From: Nansenia antarctica | Lineage: Eukaryota; Chordata; Actinopteri; Argentiniformes; Microstomatidae | Direction: 5' to 3' | NCBI GenBank assembly: GCA_963989245.1 | Contig: OZ022342.1 | Coordinates: 43,619,299-43,683,298 of the forward strand | Length of the DNA: 64,000 nucleotides | Shown here: positions 1 to 10,379 of the stretch, in pieces | How positions within the stretch are numbered: position 1 is the stretch's first letter | Layout: every line of letters begins with the position of its first letter | Translations under genes and position numbers: made by a program | Notes under the pieces: model-generated | What the model was told of the DNA's origin: nothing | What the model saw: the letters and a program-made list of their open reading frames with translations, nothing else | Databases searched by the model: none

Positions 1-220
1 TTGGCCTATACCCTTGGGGGCGTGCATGTTCGTGTGTGTGTGTCTGCGCATGTGCGACAACTGATTCTCAAATCTCCCCGCGATCATCTGTAATAATATG
101 TATGTATATATATATATATACATGTAATATGTGTAAAAATATACGTTAATATATGTGTGTTATATGTGTAAGATATACGTTATATAAGAAGGCTATTAAT
201 ATGTGTAAAAATATACGACA
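1..220 (-). repeat. 3' LTR of the provirus (partial, cut by window edge)
   Basis: Positions 1-220 match 12406-12625 base for base, with no indel that I can find. This is the U3 part of the LTR. On the minus strand it starts TGTCGTAT at position 220, directly after the polypurine tract. It contains an AT-rich stretch with TATATA repeats. The rest of U3, R and U5 lies left of the window. Confidence 0.95.
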
Positions 221-234
221 CATCCCCCCTCGGA
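221..234 (-). other. Polypurine tract (plus-strand primer) of the provirus
   Basis: On the minus strand a short purine run (GAGGGGGGATG) sits immediately before the TG that opens the 3' LTR. That is the position and composition expected for the polypurine tract that primes plus-strand DNA synthesis. Confidence 0.8.
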
Positions 235-733
235 CCACCCAGAGGGTGTTCCGAAAATAAATGATCACATAAACCAAAACAAAAACACAAACCTCACATA
301 TCACAGCTAAGAAAATATAAAAAAAAAAAATATAAAAAATAAAAAAATAAAAAATAACTATTAAGAACCCAAAGACATCATGCAAAAAATAGAAACCAAC
401 CAATAATAAAAAGAATCTTGAAAATAACAATCACAATTAAACTAAACACAGTCCATCATGCACAAATTAATATAGAAACTTCCAACGACCGATGTTTTCT
501 TTGTCCTTGAAGCGCCAGGGACAGAGGTTACTAGCACATGAACCCAGTTGGAGAACAGCCTTTACCGCTGTCTCAGATTGATATCCTTTCCCAGTCAAGA
601 GTGTTTTCTTCGTTGTGCTAGGAACAGAACCGCTTTCCTATCTTTGCATAACCACCACATCACTTCTCAACTGACATCAATCACATGATATAGAAAGAAA
701 CAAACAGTAATCGAAGCAAATAATCATAAAACA
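235..733 (-). other. Non-coding region between env and 3' LTR
   Basis: About 500 bp downstream of the env stop. It is A+T rich, with A-runs on the plus strand near 310-360. The only open frame is a 94-residue, very hydrophobic Phe/Ile/Tyr-rich stretch (430-146) that runs through the polypurine tract into the LTR. I judge that to be a by-product of base composition. No accessory gene is recognised here. Confidence 0.6.
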
Positions 734-3274
734 TCACTTAATAAACAAATCATCAAAGGAGGAAACAAAATCAGAAAGCAAAACAGAATCCAGCTTTTGC
801 TCATCAGCTATGTTGGTCAACATTAAAGCATTAATAGGAACATCAGAAATACACTTTCCACAACATTTGATTAAAATACCAAGTAACATAATACAGATGA
901 TAATGACAACAAAAATAATAGCGACGGACCTGATCATATTACCAATACCTGAAAAAGCAGAATCAAAGAAATCTAACATATTCCAACCGTGTTCTTTATG
1001 TAAATCCTCTACACCCTTCTTGTTAGATTCATGAAAATCATACAAAGCGTTATCAGAATCCGAAATATAACTGCAGCATTCACCGCCTATCAAAGCACAA
1101 GTACCACCCTGACTGGCCAAAATAATGTCCAAAGCCATTCTATTTTGGAGAGCTACATTCTTAGTTTCAGTCAATTCAGTGGCCAGGGCAGACACTACAG
1201 CATCCGAAGCATTAATGTGTTTCTCAAGAACGGATGATAGGGCACTTAATTCAGTCTGAGAGTTGTAGACACCATAACTTGGGAATATTAGGCCAAAAAA
1301 CTTCTGAGCGGTAGACAACGCCCTACGACTACGATGGGTTGCTTGTTTGTGAAGTACAGACATCTCCTCCCGAGTAACTTTCCTAATCAAAGGTATCAGA
1401 TGAGCCAAATAACAAACACCCTCAATCAAAGCAGGAAGCTTAGAGAATGCATCATTATCACACACAAGAAACACATGTTCCGGGAGTTGAAGCTCCGTAC
1501 CAGGATACAAGAACATGGTTCCACCTATACAAGACGCGGCCCCTAACTGACGAACCGCGCTGCTCTTGGGCCGTACTTGAATGTCAATACAGGTTGTAAT
1601 ATTTACGAGAGGCATGACTTTAAGCTGCGTGGTGCCTTTCTGCCGTCTGGTAGTATTGGTATCATGTAATTTCATTTGAGGCACCATAGCACAATCAACA
1701 ACTTTACATTTCAATCCAGAAATAACAACTGAACCCCTCCACCGTGTAGAAGTCACACTCCCAGAACATGACAGATGAGGACTCAATGCAGTACCATTTA
1801 ATTGAGCGAACATAGCTTGGATAATATATATCTTCTTCGGACCTGTTGGTTGTGACAAATGTGTAAGCCTATCAATAATAACCTTCCCCACACCGCTAGG
1901 CCTATGGTGTTTGTTAACCGCTGCTGTCAGACGTTCCAACACACCAATATCCACACCTGCATAGGAAGAATTTAAAGGAACCAGAATCGTGCTGGGCTGA
2001 CAAGAAGAGCTCTGGTTCTTGCCCTGTAAAACAAATGGGGCTAAACCCTGCCAATTATAATGAAGCCATTCTGCTTTAGTTAACGGTATGGGGAAAAACA
2101 TAGGAGCAGACGCACTTACAGGGACCTGTTGACAAATCCAGCAATCAGAATAATTCATTTTTGAAGCAAAATCTTTCATGATACTAGTGGCAGAATTAGG
2201 GTGGGACCGTGTCCCCAGGTGATTAGAATCATACAACAAATAATCGTCAGTAGCGACTACAATCGCCTTCGTAGGAGCCTTCACAGCAACATTTTCAACC
2301 TTTCCTGATAACTCAACATGAACATATTTATGCACAAATTTCTCACAGTCCAACCTATAGTGGTGTGGAAAGTCAGGCTTGGTCCTACAAACTTTGTCCT
2401 TGAAATTGTTGGATTTACTAGACACCTGTTCACCGATATCACGTCTAGCACACCAATACGAGTTCAACACCTGGTCAACATTAGTTAATGTCACACGAGT
2501 TTCTTGCGTGTTGCTTGAGTGTTGATTAAGTGTAACATATGTAGCATCCAATAAATACCACTCGTTCGCTTCGGCGGTATAGATCAAACAATCATCAACA
2601 GTACAACGTGAATGTGGGCAAACAAAAGCTCTACCTGCTGTGATCATTCTTCTCTGACGTCCAGGCATAACAGTGTGTGAGTAAAGTGTAACATTGTCCA
2701 AAGAAGTCAATGGGGTAGGAACACTAAGGGGTATATTAGTCTCTGAAACGGCATGGCTTGAGTTTCCTCCTAATTGGCCTTGGTGTTTTACGGGGTCTGT
2801 CTGGTTGGGGTGTATCACTGACAGGTCTGTGTCTCTCAATGGTACCTCGGTCCGGGCAGCCGCCCGGGTTGCTGACATCTCCGTCTGGAGCATTGTCAGG
2901 GTCGGAAGGGGTGACAACAGGGGCAACACCAGGCTTGGTAGAACCCCCAAGAGGGGTGTCGCAGTCACTGGATCCTTCACGGTCTCCGTTGGCCCACTCA
3001 TCTCTGGGCTGGACAGGGTCTGGGACGAGGCCCCCGGCATCATCTGCATCACGGCGCAGATACTCACCAACATCTTCGTCAGCCTGGATGTCCAAGCTGT
3101 GGACTTCCTCGTCCCCAGGGGTCTCCTCACCATCCTGCTGAGGTTCTCCCTCATCGTCCTCATTGGGTGCCTTGATGCAGTGATGAACGTGATACCAGGT
3201 GGGGGACCCCTTGATTTGGAGGGCAGTCCCAGTGCACCGAACGACCTCGTATGGTCCTTCCCGTCGAGCCTCAT
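734..3274 (-). CDS. env: Retroviral envelope glycoprotein (Env), intact
   Basis: An 846-aa envelope precursor. The first ~67 residues lie in the pol overlap, and a plausible signal peptide starts at Met68 (MLVSICAVMQMMPGASS), so the true start may be there. The surface subunit has many N-glycosylation sequons and a CXXC motif (CWIC), typical of the gamma-type SU/TM disulfide switch. A furin-type site RSRR ends near residue 651 and leaves a ~195-aa transmembrane subunit. That subunit holds a CX6CC motif (CALIGGECC) preceded by an immunosuppressive-domain-like segment (LQNRMALDIILASQGG), a membrane anchor (SVAIIFVVIIICIMLLGILI), CC residues suggesting palmitoylation, and a short cytoplasmic tail. 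Env overlaps pol by 539 nt in another frame, so it is presumably made from a spliced mRNA. No internal stops. Confidence 0.95.
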   Translation of the reverse strand: MRLDGKDHTRSFGALGLPSKSRGPPPGITFITASRHPMRTMRENLSRMVRRPLGTRKSTAWTSRLTKMLVSICAVMQMMPGASSQTLSSPEMSGPTETVKDPVTATPLLGVLPSLVLPLLSPLPTLTMLQTEMSATRAAARTEVPLRDTDLSVIHPNQTDPVKHQGQLGGNSSHAVSETNIPLSVPTPLTSLDNVTLYSHTVMPGRQRRMITAGRAFVCPHSRCTVDDCLIYTAEANEWYLLDATYVTLNQHSSNTQETRVTLTNVDQVLNSYWCARRDIGEQVSSKSNNFKDKVCRTKPDFPHHYRLDCEKFVHKYVHVELSGKVENVAVKAPTKAIVVATDDYLLYDSNHLGTRSHPNSATSIMKDFASKMNYSDCWICQQVPVSASAPMFFPIPLTKAEWLHYNWQGLAPFVLQGKNQSSSCQPSTILVPLNSSYAGVDIGVLERLTAAVNKHHRPSGVGKVIIDRLTHLSQPTGPKKIYIIQAMFAQLNGTALSPHLSCSGSVTSTRWRGSVVISGLKCKVVDCAMVPQMKLHDTNTTRRQKGTTQLKVMPLVNITTCIDIQVRPKSSAVRQLGAASCIGGTMFLYPGTELQLPEHVFLVCDNDAFSKLPALIEGVCYLAHLIPLIRKVTREEMSVLHKQATHRSRRALSTAQKFFGLIFPSYGVYNSQTELSALSSVLEKHINASDAVVSALATELTETKNVALQNRMALDIILASQGGTCALIGGECCSYISDSDNALYDFHESNKKGVEDLHKEHGWNMLDFFDSAFSGIGNMIRSVAIIFVVIIICIMLLGILIKCCGKCISDVPINALMLTNIADEQKLDSVLLSDFVSSFDDLFIK

Positions 3275-6200
3275 GCCACTTCCGTCTGTAGACCTTCACG
3301 TATACTTTGTCACCCGGTTGCAACGCGTCCTTCCTCTCCTGTGCGTTCACCTCCTCTTCACGTTCCTGTTTGTGGAGCACATAAGAAGAGATACTCTTTT
3401 GCCGGTTAGTCATGTACTGTACATAGGCTTTCATGTCACTCTCCAGGAGAGCCAAACTTGGCCCTTTCCCACTGGTTCGTGCACAGGGAGCTGTCATTAT
3501 CCTCCCCATTACCAGTTCATGGGGAGTCAAGTGCAGCCCTCGAATCTCACTGGAACGACAGGCCATCAATGCAAGAGGGAGTCCTTCCAACCAATTAAGA
3601 CCTGTATGCTTACAGACTTTAGAAAGACGGTTCTTAAGGACCCCGTTCATCCTCTCTACTATCCCCTGGCTTTGAGGTGAGTAAATACACCCAAGTCTCT
3701 GCTTGATTCCCAACTTTTGTAGTATAAGCTTTACCGTCTTATCCACAAATTCCTTACCATTGTCTGACGATATCCTATCTGGAATTCCAAACCTAGGCAT
3801 GACTTCCCTGCATAGGAACTTTGCTACAGACTGAGCATCCTTTCTTCGAGTGGGGCAAGCTTCTACCCATCTGCTGAACCTGTCTACTACAACTAGCATG
3901 TACCTGTATCCTGCAACAGGACGAATCATGTCCACATAGTCAATCACTAAATGTTTCATTGGCCCGTTTGGGGTAGGGATATGCCCAGTTCCCACTGGTA
4001 TTCCAGGTCTGATATTGTTCTTCAAACAGACCACACATTGACCAAGGATATGGTCTATTTGCTCCAACAAATATGGAGCCCAAAAACCATATTCCTTGGT
4101 GATCTTGCGTCTTACCTCCCCCCTGGACACATGTGCTAATCCATGGGCTTCCTGTATCAGTATGCCTAATAAATCTGGGGGTGCCACAACCAGTCCCTCA
4201 TGATTTCTCCATAGACCTGTGTCATCCTGACTAGCTCCCCTTGTTAACCATAGGTTTTTGTCTAGCGCATTTGCCTCACTCTGTAACATCAACAAATCCT
4301 CAAGCGTGACCATGCCCTGTAACTGTGCTTCATGTGTGACCAGCAGAACTTTACCTGCTTTGTCTGCTCCTGTAATAGCTTTGGCTGCATCATCTGCAGC
4401 CCTGTTACCTTGTGTGACATGTGATGAGTCAGATCTGTGTGCGGCACACTTCACTATGGCTAATTCCCTTGGTTTCATCATGGCTTGTAACAGCTTCATG
4501 ATTTGAGCGTGGTGCTGAATAGGCGAACCATCAGTTTTCTTAAAACCCCGTCCCTTCCATACAGCTCCATGTAAATGACACACATTGTGGGCATAGGCAG
4601 AGTCGGTGTATACTGTCACTCTTTGTCCGGTTCCCAAGTTGCATGCTTCTGTGAGGGCAATCAATTCAGCCAACTGAGCTGAGCAAGGCTGAGGAACAGC
4701 CTCGGCTTGTTCCACAATGAACTCCGAATTTTGGGATCGGACTATGGCATACCCGGCACGTAAATTTTCTCCTACCCGGTAACAAGATCCATCAGTCCAA
4801 TACTCAACGTCAGCTTCCTTTAAAGGCAAAGCTAGTAGATCTGCTCTAAGCTTAGAGTACCTCGTAGCTTCCTTCACACAATCGTGTGGTTCCCCATCTT
4901 CTGGGGTTGGCAAGGTCTCTGCTGGGTTAAGTGTGTTACATCTTAGTAATGTTACATCTTCCCTTTCCAACATCCTGTAATAATCCCTAATCCTAGGCAT
5001 CGTCAAAGTGTACTTGCCTTGATTCAAGAGGTTCCTTAGACTGTGGTGGCAGAGAATGGTAATTGGGTACCCCATTGTTAAGGTTGTTGCCTTCTCGTAC
5101 ATAAGATAAGCCCCGGCCATTGCTCTGTAGCATGGCGCGAAACCCATTTCTACCTCTGAATATGCGACAGAATAATAGGCTATGGGCTGTGGACTAGGTC
5201 CAATGCCTGTTGGTTGCGTAAGAACAGCGCAGGCATACTTCCCCTCGGCTGAAGAAGAAACATACAATCCAAATTCTTTGGAATAATCTGGAAGCGCTAA
5301 AGCTGGCGCTTCTTGCAATTTGTATTTAATTGTCTCAAACGCCAAATCAGCTTCCCTTGTCCAAGTAATGCAAGATTGGAGGTTATCACTACCTGTTTCC
5401 TTAATCATCCCCCTCAATGGAGCGACTAGTCTAGTGTAATCCTCCACCCATGCTGAACTATACCCAGTAATGCCCAAAAACATCATCATTTCCCTAACCG
5501 TTCGTGGTTTTGGAGCCTTCTGAATAGCTTCCAAATGTTCATTAGTGACGCTGCGATGTCCCTGTGTAATGGATTGTCCTAAGTAAGTTACCTTTTCCTG
5601 ACAATACTGTAGCTTCTTTTTAGACACCTTGTGTCCCTTCTCCGCCAAAACCTTTAACAGTTTAACGGAATCCCTGTGACATGTTTCTTCATCTGGGGCA
5701 CAAAGGAGTATGTCATCCATGTACTGAATGGCAGTACTACTTATCATCTGTTCTAACCCGTCTAAGTCCTCCTTCAAGACCTGATTAAAAACATGAGGAC
5801 TGTGTTTGTACCCCTGTGGCATTCTGGTATATTGATAATGCTGACCTTTGTAGGTAAACCCAAATAACCCTTGACTTTCTACACTAAGAGGTATGGAAAA
5901 GAAAGCCCCGCATAAATCAATCACTGTAAACACTTTGGCTGTAGATGGAATCTGAGTCAACAGCACATGAGGATCAGGAACTTCAGCTGGATAGCTGACA
6001 ACTACCTCATTCACAGCCCGTAGGTCATGTACCAGACGATATGAACCATCAGGTTTCGTCACTGGCAGAAGAGGTGTATTGCTTAACGGATATTGAGTTA
6101 TCTTCAGGACTCCTGCCTCTAACAGTCCTTTGATCTGTGGCTCAATTCCATCAATTGCTTCCTGTTTCAATGGGTATTGGTTTTTCCAAGGGGGTTTTGC

Positions 6201-7256
6201 ACCTGGTATGAGTTCAACTCTCAATGGACGAGCTGATTTCACAAATCCAATGTCTGTACTGTTCTTTGCCCACAGGTCGGCTGGCACATTCTGCATCATT
6301 TCTTCTCTGAGGTCTCTGTCAGCTTGTACAGGAAGGATTAGCTGGTTCATTAGCTTCACAGTCTGCGGATGTCCTATTCCTTGAGCAGAGATCATCAGTT
6401 TTGTGAACTGTCCATCAATGCTCCTCCAGATAGCAGGGTTTTCTTTTGTCGTTACAAATCTGGCTTTTTCTGAGTCTGCCATCATTGCCCCTAAATGCTT
6501 CGGTTTATAGTGTTCAGATATCATAAGTGTCACATGAGGGATGCTACCCTCAATCTTATGCTCCTGATCTAGATAAGTGTCACTGTTTATCTTCATAGCC
6601 ACTCCCTGAGGGCCTAGGATTATACAACTTGTACTAAGCTGTACCTGTTTTGGCTGATGCTTCAGCCACTCATCTGGGGTTGCATCTGCAACTTCTCTAA
6701 AATACTGGAGTGTACAATGCAATGGATCAGTAGGCCTTCTGGCCTCTGCCATGTGTGCCAGGATATAATTGTCCCACATCCTTGCTGGTTCCATTAGGTC
6801 TGGGCTAAGCCCTCCCACCCAATATACCATAGATGCGTTGTTGTCCATCATGACAGACAGCTGTCTGTTTTCTTGTGGCACTGTCACCTGACAGCCGTCA
6901 GGCGTGCATTTCACGGTACAATTTAATTGGCATAGTGCATCTCTCCCTAGTAGCCCTATTGGCGTGTGTTCTGATACAAGTATTGACAGATCTGCTCTCT
7001 GTCCTTTGTACTCTAAGCTTACAAGCTCAGTGGTAGGGATCAGCTGTTTAATTCCCTCGAATCCGATTGTCTTCACATATTTCCCAGACATAGGAAGGTG
7101 CGTGGCGTCTTCAGGCTTCAGACAGGTGTAGGCTGCTCCACTGTCCACCATCAATTCTAATGGACGTTGGTTGACCGACACCCATATTGTAGGTTCATCT
7201 TCAGGCCTGTTTGTCACCACCAGCTGGCACCCCCCTTTCGGATCTTCTGGGCACCC
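2736..7256 (-). CDS. pol: Retroviral Pol polyprotein (protease, RT, RNase H, integrase), made by read-through
   Basis: The open frame continues gag's own frame after a single TAG at 7257-7259; about 12 codons precede the first plausible initiator-like codon at 7220. Pol is therefore most likely made as Gag-Pol by stop-codon read-through. Numbering from 7220: an aspartic protease with LMVDSGAAYTC (~24-34); reverse transcriptase with RMPQGYKHSP and the catalytic QYMDDILL (~500); RNase H with WTDGS (~805), ELIAL and TDSAYA; integrase with an HHCC zinc domain, catalytic VIDYVD / SSDNGKEF (~1150) / VERMNG (D,D,E); and a C-terminal GPYEVV segment (GPY/F-type, ~1320). About 1,494 residues with no frameshift, so it could be functional. 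The last 539 nt overlap env. Confidence 0.96.
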   Translation of the reverse strand, partial: GCPEDPKGGCQLVVTNRPEDEPTIWVSVNQRPLELMVDSGAAYTCLKPEDATHLPMSGKYVKTIGFEGIKQLIPTTELVSLEYKGQRADLSILVSEHTPIGLLGRDALCQLNCTVKCTPDGCQVTVPQENRQLSVMMDNNASMVYWVGGLSPDLMEPARMWDNYILAHMAEARRPTDPLHCTLQYFREVADATPDEWLKHQPKQVQLSTSCIILGPQGVAMKINSDTYLDQEHKIEGSIPHVTLMISEHYKPKHLGAMMADSEKARFVTTKENPAIWRSIDGQFTKLMISAQGIGHPQTVKLMNQLILPVQADRDLREEMMQNVPADLWAKNSTDIGFVKSARPLRVELIPGAKPPWKNQYPLKQEAIDGIEPQIKGLLEAGVLKITQYPLSNTPLLPVTKPDGSYRLVHDLRAVNEVVVSYPAEVPDPHVLLTQIPSTAKVFTVIDLCGAFFSIPLSVESQGLFGFTYKGQHYQYTRMPQGYKHSPHVFNQVLKEDLDGLEQMISSTAIQYMDDILLCAPDEETCHRDSVKLLKVLAEKGHKVSKKKLQYCQEKVTYLGQSITQGHRSVTNEHLEAIQKAPKPRTVREMMMFLGITGYSSAWVEDYTRLVAPLRGMIKETGSDNLQSCITWTREADLAFETIKYKLQEAPALALPDYSKEFGLYVSSSAEGKYACAVLTQPTGIGPSPQPIAYYSVAYSEVEMGFAPCYRAMAGAYLMYEKATTLTMGYPITILCHHSLRNLLNQGKYTLTMPRIRDYYRMLEREDVTLLRCNTLNPAETLPTPEDGEPHDCVKEATRYSKLRADLLALPLKEADVEYWTDGSCYRVGENLRAGYAIVRSQNSEFIVEQAEAVPQPCSAQLAELIALTEACNLGTGQRVTVYTDSAYAHNVCHLHGAVWKGRGFKKTDGSPIQHHAQIMKLLQAMMKPRELAIVKCAAHRSDSSHVTQGNRAADDAAKAITGADKAGKVLLVTHEAQLQGMVTLEDLLMLQSEANALDKNLWLTRGASQDDTGLWRNHEGLVVAPPDLLGILIQEAHGLAHVSRGEVRRKITKEYGFWAPYLLEQIDHILGQCVVCLKNNIRPGIPVGTGHIPTPNGPMKHLVIDYVDMIRPVAGYRYMLVVVDRFSRWVEACPTRRKDAQSVAKFLCREVMPRFGIPDRISSDNGKEFVDKTVKLILQKLGIKQRLGCIYSPQSQGIVERMNGVLKNRLSKVCKHTGLNWLEGLPLALMACRSSEIRGLHLTPHELVMGRIMTAPCARTSGKGPSLALLESDMKAYVQYMTNRQKSISSYVLHKQEREEEVNAQERKDALQPGDKVYVKVYRRKWHEARREGPYEVVRCTGTALQIKGSPTWYHVHHCIKAPNEDDEGEPQQDGEETPGDEEVHSLDIQADEDVGEYLRRDADDAGGLVPDPVQPRDEWANGDREGSSDCDTPLGGSTKPGVAPVVTPSDPDNAPDGDVSNPGGCPDRGTIERHRPVSDTPQPDRPRKTPRPIRRKLKPCRFRD

Positions 7257-7259
7257 CTA
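7257..7259 (-). promoter_or_regulatory. gag TAG stop and probable read-through signal
   Basis: Gag ends ...GCG CTA TAG GGG TGC. The TAG is followed in the same frame by open pol coding sequence (7259 to 7220 is exactly 13 codons). A G/C-rich stretch with GGGGGG and CAGCTGG lies a few bases downstream and could fold. Murine leukaemia-type viruses use UAG-G plus a downstream pseudoknot for about 5% read-through; a similar mechanism is inferred here. Confidence 0.8.
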
Positions 7260-9464
7260 TAGCGCAGCTGCTGGGCCTCCATAGGGGTTCACCACTCCTG
7301 GAGCCGGTGCAGCAGGGGGCCTATATCCTCCTTTTTGTTTCCCCCCTGCGCCCCCCTGGTTCTTCTTAAAGCAGGTACGTTTTAAGTGTCCATACTGGCC
7401 GCATAGGAAACATGGTCCTAGCATCTTCCTCGGTGCTGTGGTCCATCCCTCTTGTGGTGGTCCTTGGCCAGGCTGGTTGTGTGGCTGGTATGGAACCACT
7501 TGCACCCCTGGTGGCCCCTGTGGGTATGGATACCCCCCTTGTGGCCCCTGTGGGTATGACTGGGGAGGGACAATTTGCAGTTGCTGTGGCTGAGATGGGA
7601 CCTGTAGGGCTATAGTCTGCTCTCTCTCTCTGGTTTTCTTGCCTTCTGTCAATTGCACTTGAGTTAGTTTTCTGAGTGAGTCCTCGTCTTGTGCCTTCTG
7701 TGTCTGAATCTTCTTTCTAAATAATTCTACTTGGTGTGCTATGTTGTCTATATAAACAGCCTTGCTCATGTGTCGTAGCCCCACCACTTCTGCTAACTTG
7801 TTCTTAACTGGGGTAGGGAGACCTTGTTGAATCTTTTCCCTGATTATGGCTTTTTCTAACGGGTTATCTTCGGCATCCTTCCCTGTCACACTTCTCCATT
7901 GAGAGTGCACACGGGCAACAAACCCCCGGGGATTTTCATCTCCCCCCAGTGGCTTCACAATGACATTGTCTGGGTGAATGTGAGTAGGGTATGTTTCTCT
8001 GATTGCCTTCCACAGCTTGCCTCTGTTTGCTGCGAAGAGCTCTGGGTCATAAACGGATGTATCGATATATCTATGAAGTCCCGCCTTCATCAATATTTCC
8101 TGCATGGTGTCCAATCCTGTAATGGTAGCTAAGAGTCTTTTCAGGTCTCCCATAGCAGCGTGCGTTCCTGTCAATCTCACGTCGACTTGCGTCGTCCAGG
8201 GGTGGCCACCATCTTCCAGGACTGGGAGTTTTTCTATCACTTCTGACAGATCTGTATGATTCCAAGGACGATATTCCATCTGGTTACCTCGAATCAGCAC
8301 TGGGAAGTTCCCCTGAGTTGCCTCTTCTTCCGGTGCTGTTTCATAATCGCTTACTTGTGGCTCCGTTTTTACGTCCCGCCTTGGTGTCGCTCCGGACCTT
8401 GGGGAGTTCAACCGGGATGCAGGTGATGATGCCGCTCGAGATTGACGATACGTTTCTCTCTCTACGTCTAGGTCCTGCAGCTGTTGTCTGTAGTCTTCTT
8501 CGTTTCTTAGGATTCTCGCATGGAGTTTTCTTGCCCTCCTTTCTCCCTCCTCTTCCTCCCTGTCTTCCTGCAGCTTCTTCTTCTTTTGCTTTAAGCTCTC
8601 TCTTCTCTTCCCTACCTTCAGAGACTTCTGCTCATCTTCAGAACTATTTTCTTCTTTTCCCTTCTTATAGCGTATTTTCCCTCCCTGCTCTTCGGCCCTG
8701 GCTAGTAGTTTTCTTATCGGAGCACTGTAGCCTCCTTGTGCATTGCTGTCATCACTGGAATCTTTGCTATCACCTCCACTGCCATCTTCACTGTCATCCG
8801 TCTTGTCCCTCCTGTCGTCCCCTTTTCCCCTCGGCTCCTTCTTCTTTTTCTGTTTGGCACCTGACCTGTTCTCTGGTTCGAAGTCCACGGTCACTCTCGC
8901 TCTTCCCCTCTCTAGTACATTTTCATCCTTATCTTGGATAGTGAAGGTTCCGCTCGTACTTAGGACAGGGACCTGAGGGTAGATCCGCTGAGAATTGTCC
9001 TCCAGTCTCTTGGCATAGGGAGGAGGACTGGAGATTGGAGCTGTGTGTGAGAATGGAATGTTCACTTTCTCTTCCATTGCTTTGGCCAATTCATCTCTTT
9101 TTTCTGGATCCATGTGAGCTGTTTTCTCATTCCAAGCTAATGCTACTTTCTGCCCCTCTACCTTAAAGAGGTCTAAGATGTCTAATTCTAACTTGCGTTT
9201 CTCTGACCTATTTTTCCCTTTCTGATTTGCCTTGTGTACATTGATAAGTATCTCCAATGTTGCAATTAATTGTAAGTCAAAGGTGCCTTCCTCTGGCCAT
9301 GGTTGTTCAATGTCTGCCCAACGAATATTCCATTTCGTTGACATTTTGCTAATTTCTTTAACAAGAGGATTCATTTTTTCCACTATAGCCACAGGGGATA
9401 AAGTTGCCAATATTCCACTAGCTGTGGTAACAGCCGTTACAATTTTAGTGGATGCGGCTCCCAT
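7257..9464 (-). CDS. gag: Retroviral Gag polyprotein, intact
   Basis: 735 aa. It starts MGAASTK, a typical N-myristoylation signal, so the matrix domain probably targets the plasma membrane. A PPPY late-domain motif (SSPPPYAKR, ~residue 148) can recruit NEDD4-type ligases for budding. A long charged Lys/Glu/Asp/Ser segment follows (~200-330), including a predicted coiled coil (EDREEEEGERRARKL). A capsid-like region begins near FPVLIRGNQMEYRPWNHTDL (~390) and resembles gammaretroviral capsid. A Gln/Pro-rich linker is followed by one CCHC knuckle, CFLCGQYGHLKRTC, and a Gly/Ala/Pro-rich end. A single knuckle and a PPPY motif are gammaretrovirus-like, but the protein is longer than most gammaretroviral Gags because of the charged insert. 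Confidence 0.93.
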   Translation of the reverse strand: MGAASTKIVTAVTTASGILATLSPVAIVEKMNPLVKEISKMSTKWNIRWADIEQPWPEEGTFDLQLIATLEILINVHKANQKGKNRSEKRKLELDILDLFKVEGQKVALAWNEKTAHMDPEKRDELAKAMEEKVNIPFSHTAPISSPPPYAKRLEDNSQRIYPQVPVLSTSGTFTIQDKDENVLERGRARVTVDFEPENRSGAKQKKKKEPRGKGDDRRDKTDDSEDGSGGDSKDSSDDSNAQGGYSAPIRKLLARAEEQGGKIRYKKGKEENSSEDEQKSLKVGKRRESLKQKKKKLQEDREEEEGERRARKLHARILRNEEDYRQQLQDLDVERETYRQSRAASSPASRLNSPRSGATPRRDVKTEPQVSDYETAPEEEATQGNFPVLIRGNQMEYRPWNHTDLSEVIEKLPVLEDGGHPWTTQVDVRLTGTHAAMGDLKRLLATITGLDTMQEILMKAGLHRYIDTSVYDPELFAANRGKLWKAIRETYPTHIHPDNVIVKPLGGDENPRGFVARVHSQWRSVTGKDAEDNPLEKAIIREKIQQGLPTPVKNKLAEVVGLRHMSKAVYIDNIAHQVELFRKKIQTQKAQDEDSLRKLTQVQLTEGKKTREREQTIALQVPSQPQQLQIVPPQSYPQGPQGGYPYPQGPPGVQVVPYQPHNQPGQGPPQEGWTTAPRKMLGPCFLCGQYGHLKRTCFKKNQGGAGGKQKGGYRPPAAPAPGVVNPYGGPAAAL

Positions 9465-9954
9465 GTTAAGCTGATTGATTTATACTGCTCAATATGCTGA
9501 TAATATGCTATAAGGTGTACTTTTCTTACAACCCACCTTCTGTTGCCGTATCTGCTAAACAGATGCTAGTCCAACTCTTAACTGTGTCAACTGTCCACAC
9601 AGAACACTACAACTCCAGAACAACGGATTGTTTCAGTGGTATTGTGTATTATTGACTTAAATGTAATCTATGTGTGTGTGTTTTAATCTAAATGTTTTTT
9701 CCCTTATTATGTATGAATGTGTGTCACTTAATTGCTCAATCAATACTAATTATAGTTCAGGTCAACTTAATTATTAAACTACAAAGGCTGTTCAACACAA
9801 TTATCAAATTACAAAAGCAGGTCACGCTCTAAGTCTTTCTGATCCACAACCCCTTGATTGATCAATCCTCAGATAGAAACTGTTCTGCTATTCTTTAATC
9901 AAGAACTGTGAAAAAAGAACTTAACTTCAAATAAAAAGATGTAAAACACGAATA

Positions 9955-10130
9955 TTAATTACAACCTGTAAAGAAATCGACTTGTCATTTGGAAGGAATA
10001 AAATGATTAATTATTAATTACAATCTGTAAAGAAATCGACTTGTTATTTGAAAGGAACAAAATGATCAATTATCAATTACAATCTGTAAAGAAATCGACC
10101 TGCTACTCGAAAGGAATGCACAATCAACTA
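9955..10130. repeat. Three tandem ~60-bp repeats in the provirus leader
   Basis: The block AATTACAAYCTGTAAAGAAAT followed by CGACYTG...GAAAGGAA...ATGATYAATTA occurs three times in direct order with small differences. No coding potential is seen. Its function is unknown; it could be an RNA-structure or packaging element. Confidence 0.8.
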
Positions 10131-10379
10131 GACTTAGTCATTTACACTTCATTGATGTAAACCTGTGAAAGAAAACGTCATCCCTAGACCACTATAAACC
10201 AATTGATCAAAGTTTTGTGAAAACTGAAAATGAAATAATCTGAATAATTAATTCAATCAATTTGTAATTACTTAAATTAATTGAAGTAACCATCCATTTA
10301 TTATTGTAAAGGACTATTTCATCGACCTCAGACGGATGCACTGATGGAGGACCAGTGCTCCAAAGTGTCTTATCGTATT

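Noticed and set aside
146..430. 94-residue hydrophobic minus-strand frame at the 3' end of the provirus
   Set aside because: Phe/Ile/Tyr-rich because of A/T runs; it crosses the polypurine tract into the LTR and resembles no accessory protein.
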